Below are positions 9,034-17,699 of a stretch of DNA of 64,000 bases, piece by piece (the stretch's first letter is position 1; each line of letters opens with the position of its first letter). The DNA comes from Streptomyces lienomycini. GTDB lineage: Bacteria; Actinomycetota; Actinomycetes; Streptomycetales; Streptomycetaceae. Where the stretch lies: positions 6,694,001 to 6,758,000 of the forward strand of contig NZ_CP116257.1 in the NCBI RefSeq assembly GCF_027947595.1, given 5' to 3'. The position numbers were made by a program, and so were the translations under genes. The notes beneath the pieces are model-generated. The model was not told where the DNA came from. It was given only the letters and a program-made list of their open reading frames with translations, and did not search any database.

Positions 9034-10458
9034 CTACGGGCGCAGCGCCGGCTCGCGTTCGACGTCCCGCTTGTCCAGCCGGGCGTCGAACGTCGCCAGC
9101 GGCCTGGCCGCCGACGGGTTCTCCTGGACCTTGGCGGAGGCGACGCCCGCCCAGTCCAGGATGCGGGCGGTGGCGTAGGCCTTCTGGTCGGGCACCAGAC
9201 CGGCCACGTTCGCGCCGTGGTTCATGCCGGGCGCGGTCATGACGTAGGAGTCGCGTGCGCCGTGACCGAGGCGGAAGCGCTCGGCGCCCCACGGGTCGTT
9301 CTCGCCGTAGACGAACAGCATCTGACGGGCGTGGTGCTTCACCCACGTGTCGACGTCCCGCATCGCCCACGGCTCGAACTTCATCGGGATCGAGCGGGGC
9401 ACGAAGTTGCGCGGCGGCTGGTAGCCGTAGCGGATGTACTTCTTCTCGATGTGCGGGAAGTGGATGGTGGGGGCGCCCATCTGGGTGCCCGCCTGGTAGT
9501 AGTACGGCGTGTAGGTCTCCAGGCCCTGGTCGGTGTAGGCGGAGAAGCCGGAGATCGTGTCGACGGAGTCCCAGATCGCCTCGTCGGTGGCGTTCTTCGC
9601 GTCGGCGGGGATGTCCGCGCAGTCGGCGAGGGTGCTGTACTGCCAGAAGCCCCAGACGTAGTCGAGGACGACGGCCTCGTAGGCGCGGTCGAGGTTGCCG
9701 ATGGTGTCGAAGGTGTAGCCGTTCTCGGCCGCGTACGCCGCGTACTTCTTCTCCAGCGGCGCCCGGCGCACCAGCGCCTCGCGCTGCACGCCGTTCAGCT
9801 TGTCGCGGCACTCCTCGGTGCCGACGCGGGCGAAGAAGCGGTCGTAGGCCGAGTCCTCCTTGTTCACCACGTCGTTGGGGGCGACGTAGGCGACGACGCC
9901 GTCCATGTCCCGCGGGTAGAAGCGCTCGTAGTAGGTGGCGGTCATGCCGCCCTTGGAGCCGCCGGTGGAGATCCAGTTCTTCTCGTAGAGCGGCTTCAGC
10001 GCCTTGAAGATGCGGTGCTGGTCGCTGGCGGCCTGCCAGATGTCCAGCTTGGACCAGTCGGCCGGAGCGGGCCGGGACGGCGTGAAGTAGCGGTACTCCA
10101 TGGAGATCTGGTTGCCGTCCACGATCTGGGTCGGCTCGCGCCGGCTGGGGTTCGTGGAGACGTTGTAGCCGCCGGTGTAGAACACCGTCGGCCGGTTCAC
10201 GTCCTTGTGCAGCACGGTGATCCGCTGCTGGAACGTGCCCTTGGACGGGTGCCGGTGGTCCACCGGCTGGGTGTAGTTGAGGACGAAGAAGCGGTAGCCG
10301 GTGTACGGCTTCTCCTCGATCAGGCTCATGCCCGGTATGGACAGCAGCCGGTCCTTGATGTCGACGGCCTTCGGCTCGGCGGCGGTGGCCGCGCCCGCCG
10401 TGCTGACGGTGCCGATGAGCACCACGAGCGCCAGCAGCCATCTGAGCGCCTTGCGCAT
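9034..10458 (-). CDS. Secreted tripeptidyl aminopeptidase, S37 (PS-10) family
   Basis: A 474-residue protein with a Sec signal peptide (MRKALRWLLALVVLIGTVST, cleavage after AATAA). The body matches the Streptomyces PS-10 peptidases: RFFVLNYTQPVDHRHPSKG, the nucleophile elbow ISTGGSKGGMTA (Ser within GxSxG), FVYGENDPWGAERF (Asp) and MTAPGMNHGANV (His), giving a complete alpha/beta-hydrolase triad. Family members release tripeptides or prolyl peptides from extracellular proteins. Monocistronic, with a GGGAGGGT ribosome site just upstream. Confidence 0.9.
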   Translation of the reverse strand: MRKALRWLLALVVLIGTVSTAGAATAAEPKAVDIKDRLLSIPGMSLIEEKPYTGYRFFVLNYTQPVDHRHPSKGTFQQRITVLHKDVNRPTVFYTGGYNVSTNPSRREPTQIVDGNQISMEYRYFTPSRPAPADWSKLDIWQAASDQHRIFKALKPLYEKNWISTGGSKGGMTATYYERFYPRDMDGVVAYVAPNDVVNKEDSAYDRFFARVGTEECRDKLNGVQREALVRRAPLEKKYAAYAAENGYTFDTIGNLDRAYEAVVLDYVWGFWQYSTLADCADIPADAKNATDEAIWDSVDTISGFSAYTDQGLETYTPYYYQAGTQMGAPTIHFPHIEKKYIRYGYQPPRNFVPRSIPMKFEPWAMRDVDTWVKHHARQMLFVYGENDPWGAERFRLGHGARDSYVMTAPGMNHGANVAGLVPDQKAYATARILDWAGVASAKVQENPSAARPLATFDARLDKRDVEREPALRP

Positions 10459-10522
10459 GCACCCTCCCAGTGAAACGGATGTCCGCCGGAAGCTATCGGA
10501 GCAAGTCCCGGGAACACCAGGG

Positions 10523-10915
10523 TCAGCAGAGGATCCACCCGGAGCCGACGGAACTCCCGGACACCTTGCCGGTCACCCGCACGCAGCGTTTCCCGGCGTG
10601 CACGGTCACCGGTCCGGCCCGGTAGGCGAACCGGCCCGAGTCCACGACCGCCCGGCCGCCCCGGGCCTGCACGCTGACGGACATCTGCCGCTTGGTGCCC
10701 GGCTTCTTGGGGACGGTGACGGCGCAGACGGAGCCGCCGCGCCGGTGGACGAGGACGGAACCGGTGGCGAAGTGGAGGGTGCGGACCTTGCTGCCGGGGC
10801 ACCCCGTGGCGGCCCGCGCCTCCTGCGGCGGCGCGACGGCGAGCAGCGCGGCGGCGCTCAGCACGGCCGTGCCGAGCGCCAGCCGACGGCGAGTTGCGGC
10901 ACCGGCCAGGCCCAC
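10523..10915 (-). CDS. Small secreted hypothetical protein
   Basis: A 130-residue protein with an Ala-rich signal peptide (RRRLALGTAVLSAAALLAVA, cleavage near ARA). The mature part has four cysteines (TGCPG, VCAV, RCVRV, WILC at the C-terminus) and a beta-rich pattern (GSVLVHRRGGSVCAV, SVSVQARGGRAVV). No family recognised. It lies between the peptidase and ABC exporter genes on the same strand but with its own spacer. Confidence 0.65.
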   Translation of the reverse strand: MGLAGAATRRRLALGTAVLSAAALLAVAPPQEARAATGCPGSKVRTLHFATGSVLVHRRGGSVCAVTVPKKPGTKRQMSVSVQARGGRAVVDSGRFAYRAGPVTVHAGKRCVRVTGKVSGSSVGSGWILC

Positions 10916-10994
10916 TGCGGTCCCCTCCGTCGGACGATCACTGACGTACAGGTGTACGGACGCACGACAGGTGTCGCACGGTTGCGCGAGCGCG

Positions 10995-13900
10995 TCAGTG
11001 CAGTGCGCCGACCGGCTCCTCCGGTTCGGCCGCGCCGACGAAGGTCCGCCACAGCCGCGCGTACCGCCCGTCGAGGGCCAGCAGTTCGTCGTGCGTGCCG
11101 TCCTCGGCGACCCGCCCGCCGTCCATGACGACGACCCGGTCCGCGCGGGCGGCCGTGGTCAGCCGGTGGGCGACGACGAGCGTCGTACGGCGTCCGGCTA
11201 TGCGGTCGGTGGCCTGGTTGACCTGGGCCTCGGTGGCCAGGTCCAGGGCCGCCGTGGCCTCGTCGAGGAGCAGGACGTCGGGGTCGACCAGTTCGGCGCG
11301 GGCCAGCGCGATCAGCTGCCGCTGCCCGGCGGAGAGGTTGCGGCCCCGCTCGGCGACCTCGTGGAGGTAGCCGCCGGTGAGCGTGGCGATCATCTCGTGC
11401 GCGCCGACCGCCCGTGCCGCCGCCTCCACCTGGGCGTCGGTGGCGTCCGGACGGCCGTAGGCGATGGCGTCGCGGACGGTGCCGGGGAAGAGGTACGCCT
11501 CCTGCGGGACGACGCCCAGCCGGTGCCGGTAGGAGGTGAGGTCGAGGGCGCGCAGGTCCTGCCCGTCGACGGTGACCCGGCCGCCGGTCGGGTCGTAGAA
11601 CCGGGCCACCAGCTTCACCAGGGTCGACTTGCCCGCGCCGGTCTCGCCGACGAACGCGACGGTCTGCCCGGCCGGGACGCGCAGGTCGATGCCGGTGAGG
11701 GCTTCCTCATCGTCCCCGTACTTGAAGTGCACGTCCTCGAACGCGATCTCGCCGCGCAGGGACGCCACGTCGCGCGGCTTCTCGGGGGCCTTGGTCGAGG
11801 TCGGCTCGCGCAGCAGTTCCTGGATGCGGCCCAGCGACACGGACGCCTGCTGGTAGCCGTCGAAGACCTGGGAGAGCTGCTGGACCGGTGCGAAGAACAG
11901 GTCGATGTAGAGCAGGTACGCCACCAGCGCGCCGGTCGTCAGCGTCGCGTCGTCGATCCGCGCGCCGCCCACGACCAGCACCGCCACGGCGGCGGCCGAC
12001 GACAGCAGCTGCACGAACGGGAAGTAGACCGAGATCAGCCACTGTCCGCGGATGCGGGCCTGCCGGTAGCTGTCGCTGCGCTCGGCGAAGCGCCGCCCGC
12101 CGTCCCGCTCGCGCCGGAAGGCCTGCACGATCCTGAGGCCCGCCACCGACTCCTGGAGGTCGGCGTTGACCGTGGACACCCGCTCGCGGGCCAGTTCGTA
12201 CGCCTTGACGCTGGCCTTGCGGAAGAAGTACGTGGCGATGATCAGCGGCGGCAGCGTCGCGAAGACGATCAGCGCGAGCTGCACGTCGATCACCAGCAGG
12301 GCGACCATGATGCCGAAGAAGGTGACGACCGAGACGAACGCGGTGACGAGTCCGGTCTGCAGGAACGTCGACAGCGCGTCCACGTCCGTCGTCATCCGGG
12401 TCATGATCCGGCCGGTCAGCTCGCGCTCGTAGTAGTCGAGGCCGAGCCGCTGGAGCTGGGCGAAGATCTTCAGCCGGAGCGAGTACAGGATCCGCTCCCC
12501 GGTCCGGCCGGTCATGCGGATCTCGCCGGTCTGCGCCGTCCACTGGGCGAGTACGGCGACCAGGCCGAGCAGCGCGGACGCCCAGACCGCGCCGAGGGCG
12601 GCCCGGGTGACGCCGTCGTCGATGCCGTGCCGGATCAGCACCGGCAGCAGCAGGCCCATGCCCGCGTCCACGGCCACCAGGGCGAGGCTGATCAGCAGCG
12701 GCGCGCGGAAACCGCGCAGCAGGCGGCGCAGACCGTACGACGCCTCGGGCCGCACCGCCTGCTCCTCGTCGATGTCCGGAGTGCCGTTCGCCGGGGGCAG
12801 CGCGTCGACCTGGGCGAGCAGCTCCGGGGTGGCCGGGGTGCCGGCGAGCGCGGCGTCCTTGGGCGCGCGGTCGCCGGTCCACAGCCGGGGCGTGACCCCG
12901 CGCTCGGCGTCGAACTCGGCGTCCACCTCGTCGCGGACGGAGGTGTCGGAGGTGTCCTGCGCCTTCTCGGCGGGGCGGGTGTGGCCGGGCGAGACGCCGC
13001 CCAGCTCGTCGGGGTCGGTCAGCAGGCGCCGGTAGAGGGCGGAGCGCTTCTGGAGCTCCTCGTGCGTACCGAGGTCGGCGAGGCGGCCCCGGTCGAGGAC
13101 GGCGATGCGGTCGGCGAGGCCGAGGGTGGAGCGGCGGTGGGCGATGAGGAGCGTGGTGCGGCCTCGCATGACCTCCCTGAGCGCCTCGTGGATCTCGTGC
13201 TCCACGCGGGCGTCCACGGCGGACGTGGCGTCGTCCAGGACCAGCAGCCTGGGGTCGGTGAGGATCGCCCGGGCGAGCGCGACGCGCTGGCGCTGGCCGC
13301 CGGAGAGGGTCAGCCCGTGCTCGCCGACGGTCGTGCCGTACCCGTCGGGCAGCTCCGTGATGAACCCGTGGGCCTGCGCGGCCCGCGCGGCGGCCTCGAT
13401 CTCCTCGTCGGTGGCGTCCGGGCGGCCGTACGCGATGTTGGCGCGCACGGTGTCGGAGAAGAGGAAGGAGTCCTCGGGCACCAGTCCGACGGCGGCCCGC
13501 AGCGAGTCGAGGGTCAGCTCGCGCACGTCGTGCCCGCCGACGAGGACGGCGCCGCGCGTCACGTCGTAGAAGCGCGGCAGGAGCAGCGAGACGGTGGACT
13601 TGCCGGAACCGGAGGAACCGACGACGGCGAGGGTCTCACCGGCGCGGATCTCGAAGGAGAGCCCGTCCAGGACGGGCCGCGGCTCCCCGTCGCCCGTGTC
13701 GTAGCCGAAGGCGACGTCGTCGAACTCGACGGTCGCGGGCGCGTCGGCGGGCAGCGTCCTGGTGCCGTCCTCGATGGCCGGCTCGGTGTCGATCAGCTCC
13801 AGGACGCGTTCGGTGCCGGCCCGGGCCTGCTGGCCGACGGTGAGCACCATGGCGAGCATCCGGACCGGGCCGACCAGCTGGGCGAGGTAGGTGGAGAAGG

Positions 13901-14735
13901 CGACGAAGGTGCCGAGGGTGATGTGCCCGCGTACGGCCAGCCAGCCGCCGAGGGCGAGCATGGCGACCTGCCCGAGCGCGGGCACCGCCTGGAGGGCCGG
14001 GGTGTAGGCGGCGTTCAGCCTGATCGTGCGCAGCCGCCCGGCGAACAGCTTGCGTCCGACCTCCCGGAGCTTCCCGGTCTCCTGCTCCTCCTGCCCGAAG
14101 CCCTTCACCACGCGTACGCCGCTCACCGAGCCGTCGACCACTCCGGCGACGGCGGCGGCCTGCGCCTGCGCGTACCAGGTGGCGGGGTGCAGCCGGGTGC
14201 GGCTGCGGCGGGCGATGAACCACAGGGCGGGCGCGACGGCCAGCGCGACCAGGGTGAGCGGCAGCGACAGCCACGCCATGATCACCAGGGAGATCAGGAA
14301 GAGCAGGACGTTCCCGATGGTCATCGGGAGCATGAACAGCAGGCCCTGGATCAGCTGGAGGTCGCTGGTCGCCCGCCCGACGACCTGCCCCGTGGACAGC
14401 TCGTCCTGGCGCCGCCCGTCGAGCCGGGTGATCGTCCCGTACATGTCGGTCCGCAGGTCGTGCTGGACGTCGAGGGCGAGCCGGCCGCCGTAGTAGCGGC
14501 GGATGTAGGTGAGGACGTACACGACGACCGCGGCGGCGATCAGGAGACCGGCCCACACGGCCATGTCCCTGGTCTTGTCGCCGATCACGTCGTCGATGAT
14601 CACCTTGGTGATCAACGGGACGAAGGCCATGACGGCCATGCCGCCCAGCGAGGCCCCCAGGGCGAGGACGACGTCCTTGGGGTTGCGCCAGGCGTACCCC
14701 GCCAGTCGTCGCACCCATCCCCGTTGCGCGTCCAC
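10995..14735 (-). CDS. Single-chain ABC exporter (TMD-NBD-TMD-NBD)
   Basis: A 1246-residue fusion of two complete ABC exporter halves, a full transporter in one polypeptide. Half 1: six-helix membrane domain (about 20-310) and ATPase with Walker A GSSGSGKST (about 373-381), signature LSGGQRQR and Walker B LLVLDDATSA. Half 2: membrane domain (about 640-900) and ATPase with Walker A GETGAGKST, signature LSAGQRQL and Walker B VLLLDEATAA. The first Walker B ends in Asp where the catalytic Glu is expected and the second has Glu, so one ATP site is degenerate as in asymmetric exporters. Substrate unknown: multidrug or lipid export are the usual roles. Confidence 0.93.
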   Translation of the reverse strand: MDAQRGWVRRLAGYAWRNPKDVVLALGASLGGMAVMAFVPLITKVIIDDVIGDKTRDMAVWAGLLIAAAVVVYVLTYIRRYYGGRLALDVQHDLRTDMYGTITRLDGRRQDELSTGQVVGRATSDLQLIQGLLFMLPMTIGNVLLFLISLVIMAWLSLPLTLVALAVAPALWFIARRSRTRLHPATWYAQAQAAAVAGVVDGSVSGVRVVKGFGQEEQETGKLREVGRKLFAGRLRTIRLNAAYTPALQAVPALGQVAMLALGGWLAVRGHITLGTFVAFSTYLAQLVGPVRMLAMVLTVGQQARAGTERVLELIDTEPAIEDGTRTLPADAPATVEFDDVAFGYDTGDGEPRPVLDGLSFEIRAGETLAVVGSSGSGKSTVSLLLPRFYDVTRGAVLVGGHDVRELTLDSLRAAVGLVPEDSFLFSDTVRANIAYGRPDATDEEIEAAARAAQAHGFITELPDGYGTTVGEHGLTLSGGQRQRVALARAILTDPRLLVLDDATSAVDARVEHEIHEALREVMRGRTTLLIAHRRSTLGLADRIAVLDRGRLADLGTHEELQKRSALYRRLLTDPDELGGVSPGHTRPAEKAQDTSDTSVRDEVDAEFDAERGVTPRLWTGDRAPKDAALAGTPATPELLAQVDALPPANGTPDIDEEQAVRPEASYGLRRLLRGFRAPLLISLALVAVDAGMGLLLPVLIRHGIDDGVTRAALGAVWASALLGLVAVLAQWTAQTGEIRMTGRTGERILYSLRLKIFAQLQRLGLDYYERELTGRIMTRMTTDVDALSTFLQTGLVTAFVSVVTFFGIMVALLVIDVQLALIVFATLPPLIIATYFFRKASVKAYELARERVSTVNADLQESVAGLRIVQAFRRERDGGRRFAERSDSYRQARIRGQWLISVYFPFVQLLSSAAAVAVLVVGGARIDDATLTTGALVAYLLYIDLFFAPVQQLSQVFDGYQQASVSLGRIQELLREPTSTKAPEKPRDVASLRGEIAFEDVHFKYGDDEEALTGIDLRVPAGQTVAFVGETGAGKSTLVKLVARFYDPTGGRVTVDGQDLRALDLTSYRHRLGVVPQEAYLFPGTVRDAIAYGRPDATDAQVEAAARAVGAHEMIATLTGGYLHEVAERGRNLSAGQRQLIALARAELVDPDVLLLDEATAALDLATEAQVNQATDRIAGRRTTLVVAHRLTTAARADRVVVMDGGRVAEDGTHDELLALDGRYARLWRTFVGAAEPEEPVGALH

Positions 14736-14835
14736 GCCGTGCCCTCCGGTCGGTCGTCCTGCTCACCTGATCTACCGGAAGGCACCAACACGGGCGAGCG
14801 GGGATTTCATCCCGCCGCAACAATCGGGGGCTGTC

Positions 14836-15831
14836 TCAGGCGCGTACGCGGAGCCTGAGGAAGCGGGTGGTCTGCACGTCGTTCTGGTTGTCGTCGCTCA
14901 CGACCAGGACGTCGAGACGGCCCTTGCTCCGGCCCGTCACGGTCATCCCCTCGAAGTTGTCGAGCAGCGGGCTGGGCTGGGGCTGCTTGGCGAGGGCGCC
15001 GAGGGAGGGGCAGTCGGCGAGGTCGGCGAGGAGCCGCTTGTGCGGCGTGGTGCCGCGGCCGGGCCGGTCGGCCAGGTGGAGGCGGACGGTGTTGCCGACA
15101 CCGGAGACGAAGCCGCGCTCCAGGACGAGAAGGCGCCCGTCGGGGGTCGCGGTGACCTCGGAGACGCCGAGACCGGGGTCGGTCCGGTAGCCGTACCGGT
15201 CCCCGAGCCGGAAGTCGCCGTGCCGCGTCCGCTGCCAGGTCTGGAAGCGGACCAGATCGGCGGGGTCGCCGTCGAGCGGGTACTCCATCGAGGCGACCAG
15301 GGTCCGGCCGCCCGGCAGGAGCGTCAGCCCCTCGAAGCTGCCGTTGGCCCGCGCGCGGCCCTCGGGGGCGGTCCGCAGGTCGTCCGGCACCGGCAGACGG
15401 CCGAGCAGCTCGCCGGTGCGGGAGTAGCGGCGGATGGACGGCTCGGTCTCGGAGGAGACGAGGTAGGTGCCGTCCGGATCCGCGACCAGTCCCTCCGAGT
15501 CGAGCGCGGCGCCCTTCTCGTCGGCGAGCGTGATCACGGCGCGCGGTTGCAGGGTGCGCGCGTCCAGCCGGAAGAGGGACGAGCGGTCGGAGAGGGCGGC
15601 CACGGAGCCGCGCCGGTCGGGGGCGAGGGCGGAGAGGTTGCCGACGTACGCGCCGTCGTACGTCGTCTTGTCGAGGGCGTCGGAGAAGCCGGCGAGGGAG
15701 ACGGAGGGCGAGCACGCGTTCGCCTGGTGGCCCGCGTGTGCGACGGCAGGCCCGGCCGCGGTCAGGCAGCCGGCCGCCGCGAGTCCCGCGGTGAGGGAGG
15801 CGAGGGCGGTACGGAGGGTTCTCGGGCGCAT
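14836..15831 (-). CDS. Secreted esterase-like activity of phytase family protein
   Basis: A 331-residue exported protein with an Ala-rich signal peptide (TALASLTAGLAAAGCLTAA, mature from about AHAGHQA). The ATG at 15831 is preferred because AGGG lies eight bases upstream; a GTG nine bases further out is also possible. The body is a beta-propeller-like repeat pattern (GSVAALSDRSSLFRLDART, NGSFEGLTLLPGGRTLVA, EVTATPDGRLLVLERGF, LDNFEGMTV) typical of the phytase-like esterase domain, a calcium-binding propeller of poorly known substrate. Confidence 0.85.
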   Translation of the reverse strand: MRPRTLRTALASLTAGLAAAGCLTAAGPAVAHAGHQANACSPSVSLAGFSDALDKTTYDGAYVGNLSALAPDRRGSVAALSDRSSLFRLDARTLQPRAVITLADEKGAALDSEGLVADPDGTYLVSSETEPSIRRYSRTGELLGRLPVPDDLRTAPEGRARANGSFEGLTLLPGGRTLVASMEYPLDGDPADLVRFQTWQRTRHGDFRLGDRYGYRTDPGLGVSEVTATPDGRLLVLERGFVSGVGNTVRLHLADRPGRGTTPHKRLLADLADCPSLGALAKQPQPSPLLDNFEGMTVTGRSKGRLDVLVVSDDNQNDVQTTRFLRLRVRA

Positions 15832-15921
15832 GCCGGTCACCCTAGGGCGGGGAAATGGACGGAAGTTGGCTGTTTTACGAAAGCTGGGATGCGGGGGCGC
15901 CGGGGCGGCAAGTAATGCTGC

Positions 15922-16296
15922 ATGCCAGAGCAGAAGGAAAGCGGCGAGAAGCTGGCCGGGCGGCTGTACGCGACGCTGCGGGTGCTGAAGTTCGTCGCGA
16001 ACCCCCGCAGCGGCACCAGGCCGACGGCGGAGGACCGGTTCAAGGACAAGGACAGTCCGCGCAGGCGGATCCAGGCCCTGAAGCTCGACCTCTTCGAGGA
16101 CCTGGTGACCGCCGTGCAGAAGGGCCGGCACGCGGAGGCGATGGCCGAGGTGTTCCGCGCGATGCCCTCCGTGGTTCCGCTGCGGCACAGCGCCCTCCAG
16201 GACAACCTCGGCGAGCGCGAACTCGCCGAGTTCAACGCCGGGTACCGGGCCCAGCTCGGGACCCTCAAGGAGGCCCTGCCGGAACTGCTCGGCTGA
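15922..16296 (+). CDS. Conserved hypothetical protein
   Basis: A 124-residue soluble, charged, mainly helical protein beginning MPEQKESGEKLAGRLYATLR, with no signal peptide or membrane segment. No family recognised. The AATGCTGCATG context leaves the ATG at 15922 as the best start; no strong ribosome site is visible. It ends convergently, 10 nt from the small gene on the other strand. Confidence 0.6.
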   Translation: MPEQKESGEKLAGRLYATLRVLKFVANPRSGTRPTAEDRFKDKDSPRRRIQALKLDLFEDLVTAVQKGRHAEAMAEVFRAMPSVVPLRHSALQDNLGERELAEFNAGYRAQLGTLKEALPELLG

Positions 16297-16306
16297 CCTT
16301 CCGCGT

Positions 16307-16588
16307 TCAGCGCGAGCGCGCGCCCCGGCTCTCCGCGACGCGGTGCACGTCCGTCAGCGCCTCCCGCATCCGGCCGAGCAGGAAGCGGAGCTGCTCGGGC
16401 GTCGCCCGCGCGTCGGCGAGCAGGTCGGCCGCGTGGCCCAGCAGATCCTGGGCCATGTCGAGTTGGGTGCGCTCCACGACGTCGGCCATCCGGGACAGCG
16501 GTCCGTCGCCGTCGGACAGGAGGTAGCAGGGCTTGCCCTCCTCGCCCGTCCACGGCAGCAACCGGGCGGGGCGGTTGCCGTCGTTCAC
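16307..16588 (-). CDS. Small hypothetical protein, coupled to upstream small gene
   Basis: A 93-residue protein with GTG start overlapping the stop of the upstream 55-codon gene (GTGA). The second half is an amphipathic helix pattern (MADVVERTQLDMAQDLLGHA through LRFLLGRMREALTDVHRVAE) that could form a coiled coil. No family recognised. Genes like this occur near XRE/DUF397 pairs in Streptomyces. Confidence 0.6.
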   Translation of the reverse strand: MNDGNRPARLLPWTGEEGKPCYLLSDGDGPLSRMADVVERTQLDMAQDLLGHAADLLADARATPEQLRFLLGRMREALTDVHRVAESRGARSR

Positions 16589-16752
16589 CGTGCCGTCTCC
16601 ATGCCGTGGACCACCCGCGGTCCCCGGTCGACGCCGTGCGCCGGTTTCGTCGCCGGACGGCGTCGTCGGCGCCGTCGCCCCGAGGCGGGCAGCAGGAGTT
16701 CGAGCAGCGGAAGCAGGGGCGGCCCGGCGAGGCGGGCGATACGGTGACGCAT
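16585..16752 (-). CDS. Very small basic protein, divergent from the XRE gene
   Basis: A 55-residue protein beginning MRHRIARLAGPPLLPLLELL, followed by an Arg cluster and a polar tail. The ATG at 16752 follows ACGGAG at a suitable distance. A short hydrophobic stretch followed by Arg residues suggests membrane association. It overlaps the next gene and is divergent from the broken XRE gene 54 bp away. No function known. Confidence 0.5.
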   Translation of the reverse strand: MRHRIARLAGPPLLPLLELLLPASGRRRRRRRPATKPAHGVDRGPRVVHGMETAR

Positions 16753-16806
16753 GTCGTCGACTCCGTGCGCAGGTGACAGCGCCTCTGTCACAGGGGAGTC
16801 GAACGG

Positions 16807-17342
16807 ATGAGCACCATCTACGGCGACTGGCTCAAGCAGCAGCGGGAAGCGGCCGGCCTGACGCAGCAGCGGCTCGCCGACATGGCCATCATGACGCGGT
16901 CGCACATCGCGCACGTCGAGGCGGGACGGCGGGTGCCGTCGAAGGAGGACGCGCGGCGACTGGACCGGGCGCTGAACACGGGGGAAGTGCTGACCAGCTT
17001 CCTTCCTCCGGAGGAGGCGGCGGTCGCGGACTACTTCGAGGCGGCGCGGCTGCTGGAGCAACAGGCGGTGGCGTGGAGAACGGTCGGGTCCGGGTGCATG
17101 TCATGCCTCGCCACCAAGGCGCGTACCCGGTCATGCAGAGCATGCTGAGCCTGCTGTGGTTCGAGGACCAGCCCCCGGTGGCGTACTCGGAGGGCATCAA
17201 CGTCGCCAAGATCCACGACAGTCCGACCGTCGTCGAACGGTTGCAGGGCGCCTACTATCACGCGTTGAGCGACGCACTGTCCCTACGTGAATCGCTCGCC
17301 CTGCTCAAGTCGACGGCGAAGGACTACGAAGACGATGCCTGA
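16807..17342 (+). pseudogene. XRE-family regulator (WhiJ/AbaA-type) broken by internal deletion and frameshift
   Basis: The N-terminal part encodes an intact XRE helix-turn-helix (WLKQQREAAGLTQQRLADMA, then IMTRSHIAHVEAGRRVPSKE) and the start of the usual second domain (VADYFEAARLLEQQAV, about residue 87). In the next frame, from about 17075, the family's normal C-terminus appears: VHVMPRHQGAYPVMQSMLSL, LWFEDQPPVAYSEG, RLQGAYYHALSDALSLRESL. The roughly 100 residues that normally join them (IREF...ILQT...) are missing. The simplest reading is a deletion that also shifted the frame. The original frame stops at 17148. The 3' end still overlaps the intact DUF397 start (ATGCCTGA). The truncated 113-residue DNA-binding fragment may still be made. 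Confidence 0.8.
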
Positions 17343-17559
17343 CCACATCGCGACCGAGACCGACCTCGTGGGCTGGCGCAGGTCTACGTACAGCGGCAAT
17401 GAGGCCGGTAGCTGCGTGGAGGTCGTGGACGGGCATCCCGGGGGGATACCGGTCCGGGACTCGAAGGTGCCGGGTGGGGCGGTGGTGGTGTTCTCGGTGG
17501 GCGGGTGGACGTCGTTCATCACCGCCCTCAAGACCCCCCACCCCCCTCAAAACCCGTGA
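17335..17559 (+). CDS. DUF397 domain protein
   Basis: A 74-residue protein with the family pattern GWRRSTYSGNEAGSCVEVVD, IPVRDSKVPGGAVVVFS and a Trp-Phe near the end (GWTSFITAL). Starts inside the last codons of the XRE frame, the usual coupled arrangement. DUF397 proteins are the small partners of XRE regulators in WhiJ/AbaA-like clusters linked to development and antibiotic control in Streptomyces. With its XRE partner broken, it may be an orphan or act with a paralogue. Confidence 0.85.
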   Translation: MPDHIATETDLVGWRRSTYSGNEAGSCVEVVDGHPGGIPVRDSKVPGGAVVVFSVGGWTSFITALKTPHPPQNP

Positions 17560-17699
17560 ACACTCCCCCCACCCTTGTCCTCCCCCCGCTCATCCGAGTG
17601 ACCCGATGACAAAATCCCCCCAAGTGCTCACGCTTTTTCGACCATAGGGTCCATGCCCCCGCCCCCTGGCACGACCCCGACCCCCTCAGCACCGGCCAT

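Noticed and set aside
10692..14858. Very long open frame (about 1388 codons) opposite the ABC exporter
   Set aside because: It is the antisense shadow of a clear ABC exporter gene. Its protein is Gly/Arg/Val/Asp-rich with no domain, as expected for a GC-rich complement.
16807..17342. Programmed frameshift in the XRE gene
   Set aside because: No slippery heptamer or downstream structure is apparent at the junction and about 100 residues are also missing, so a deletion is simpler.
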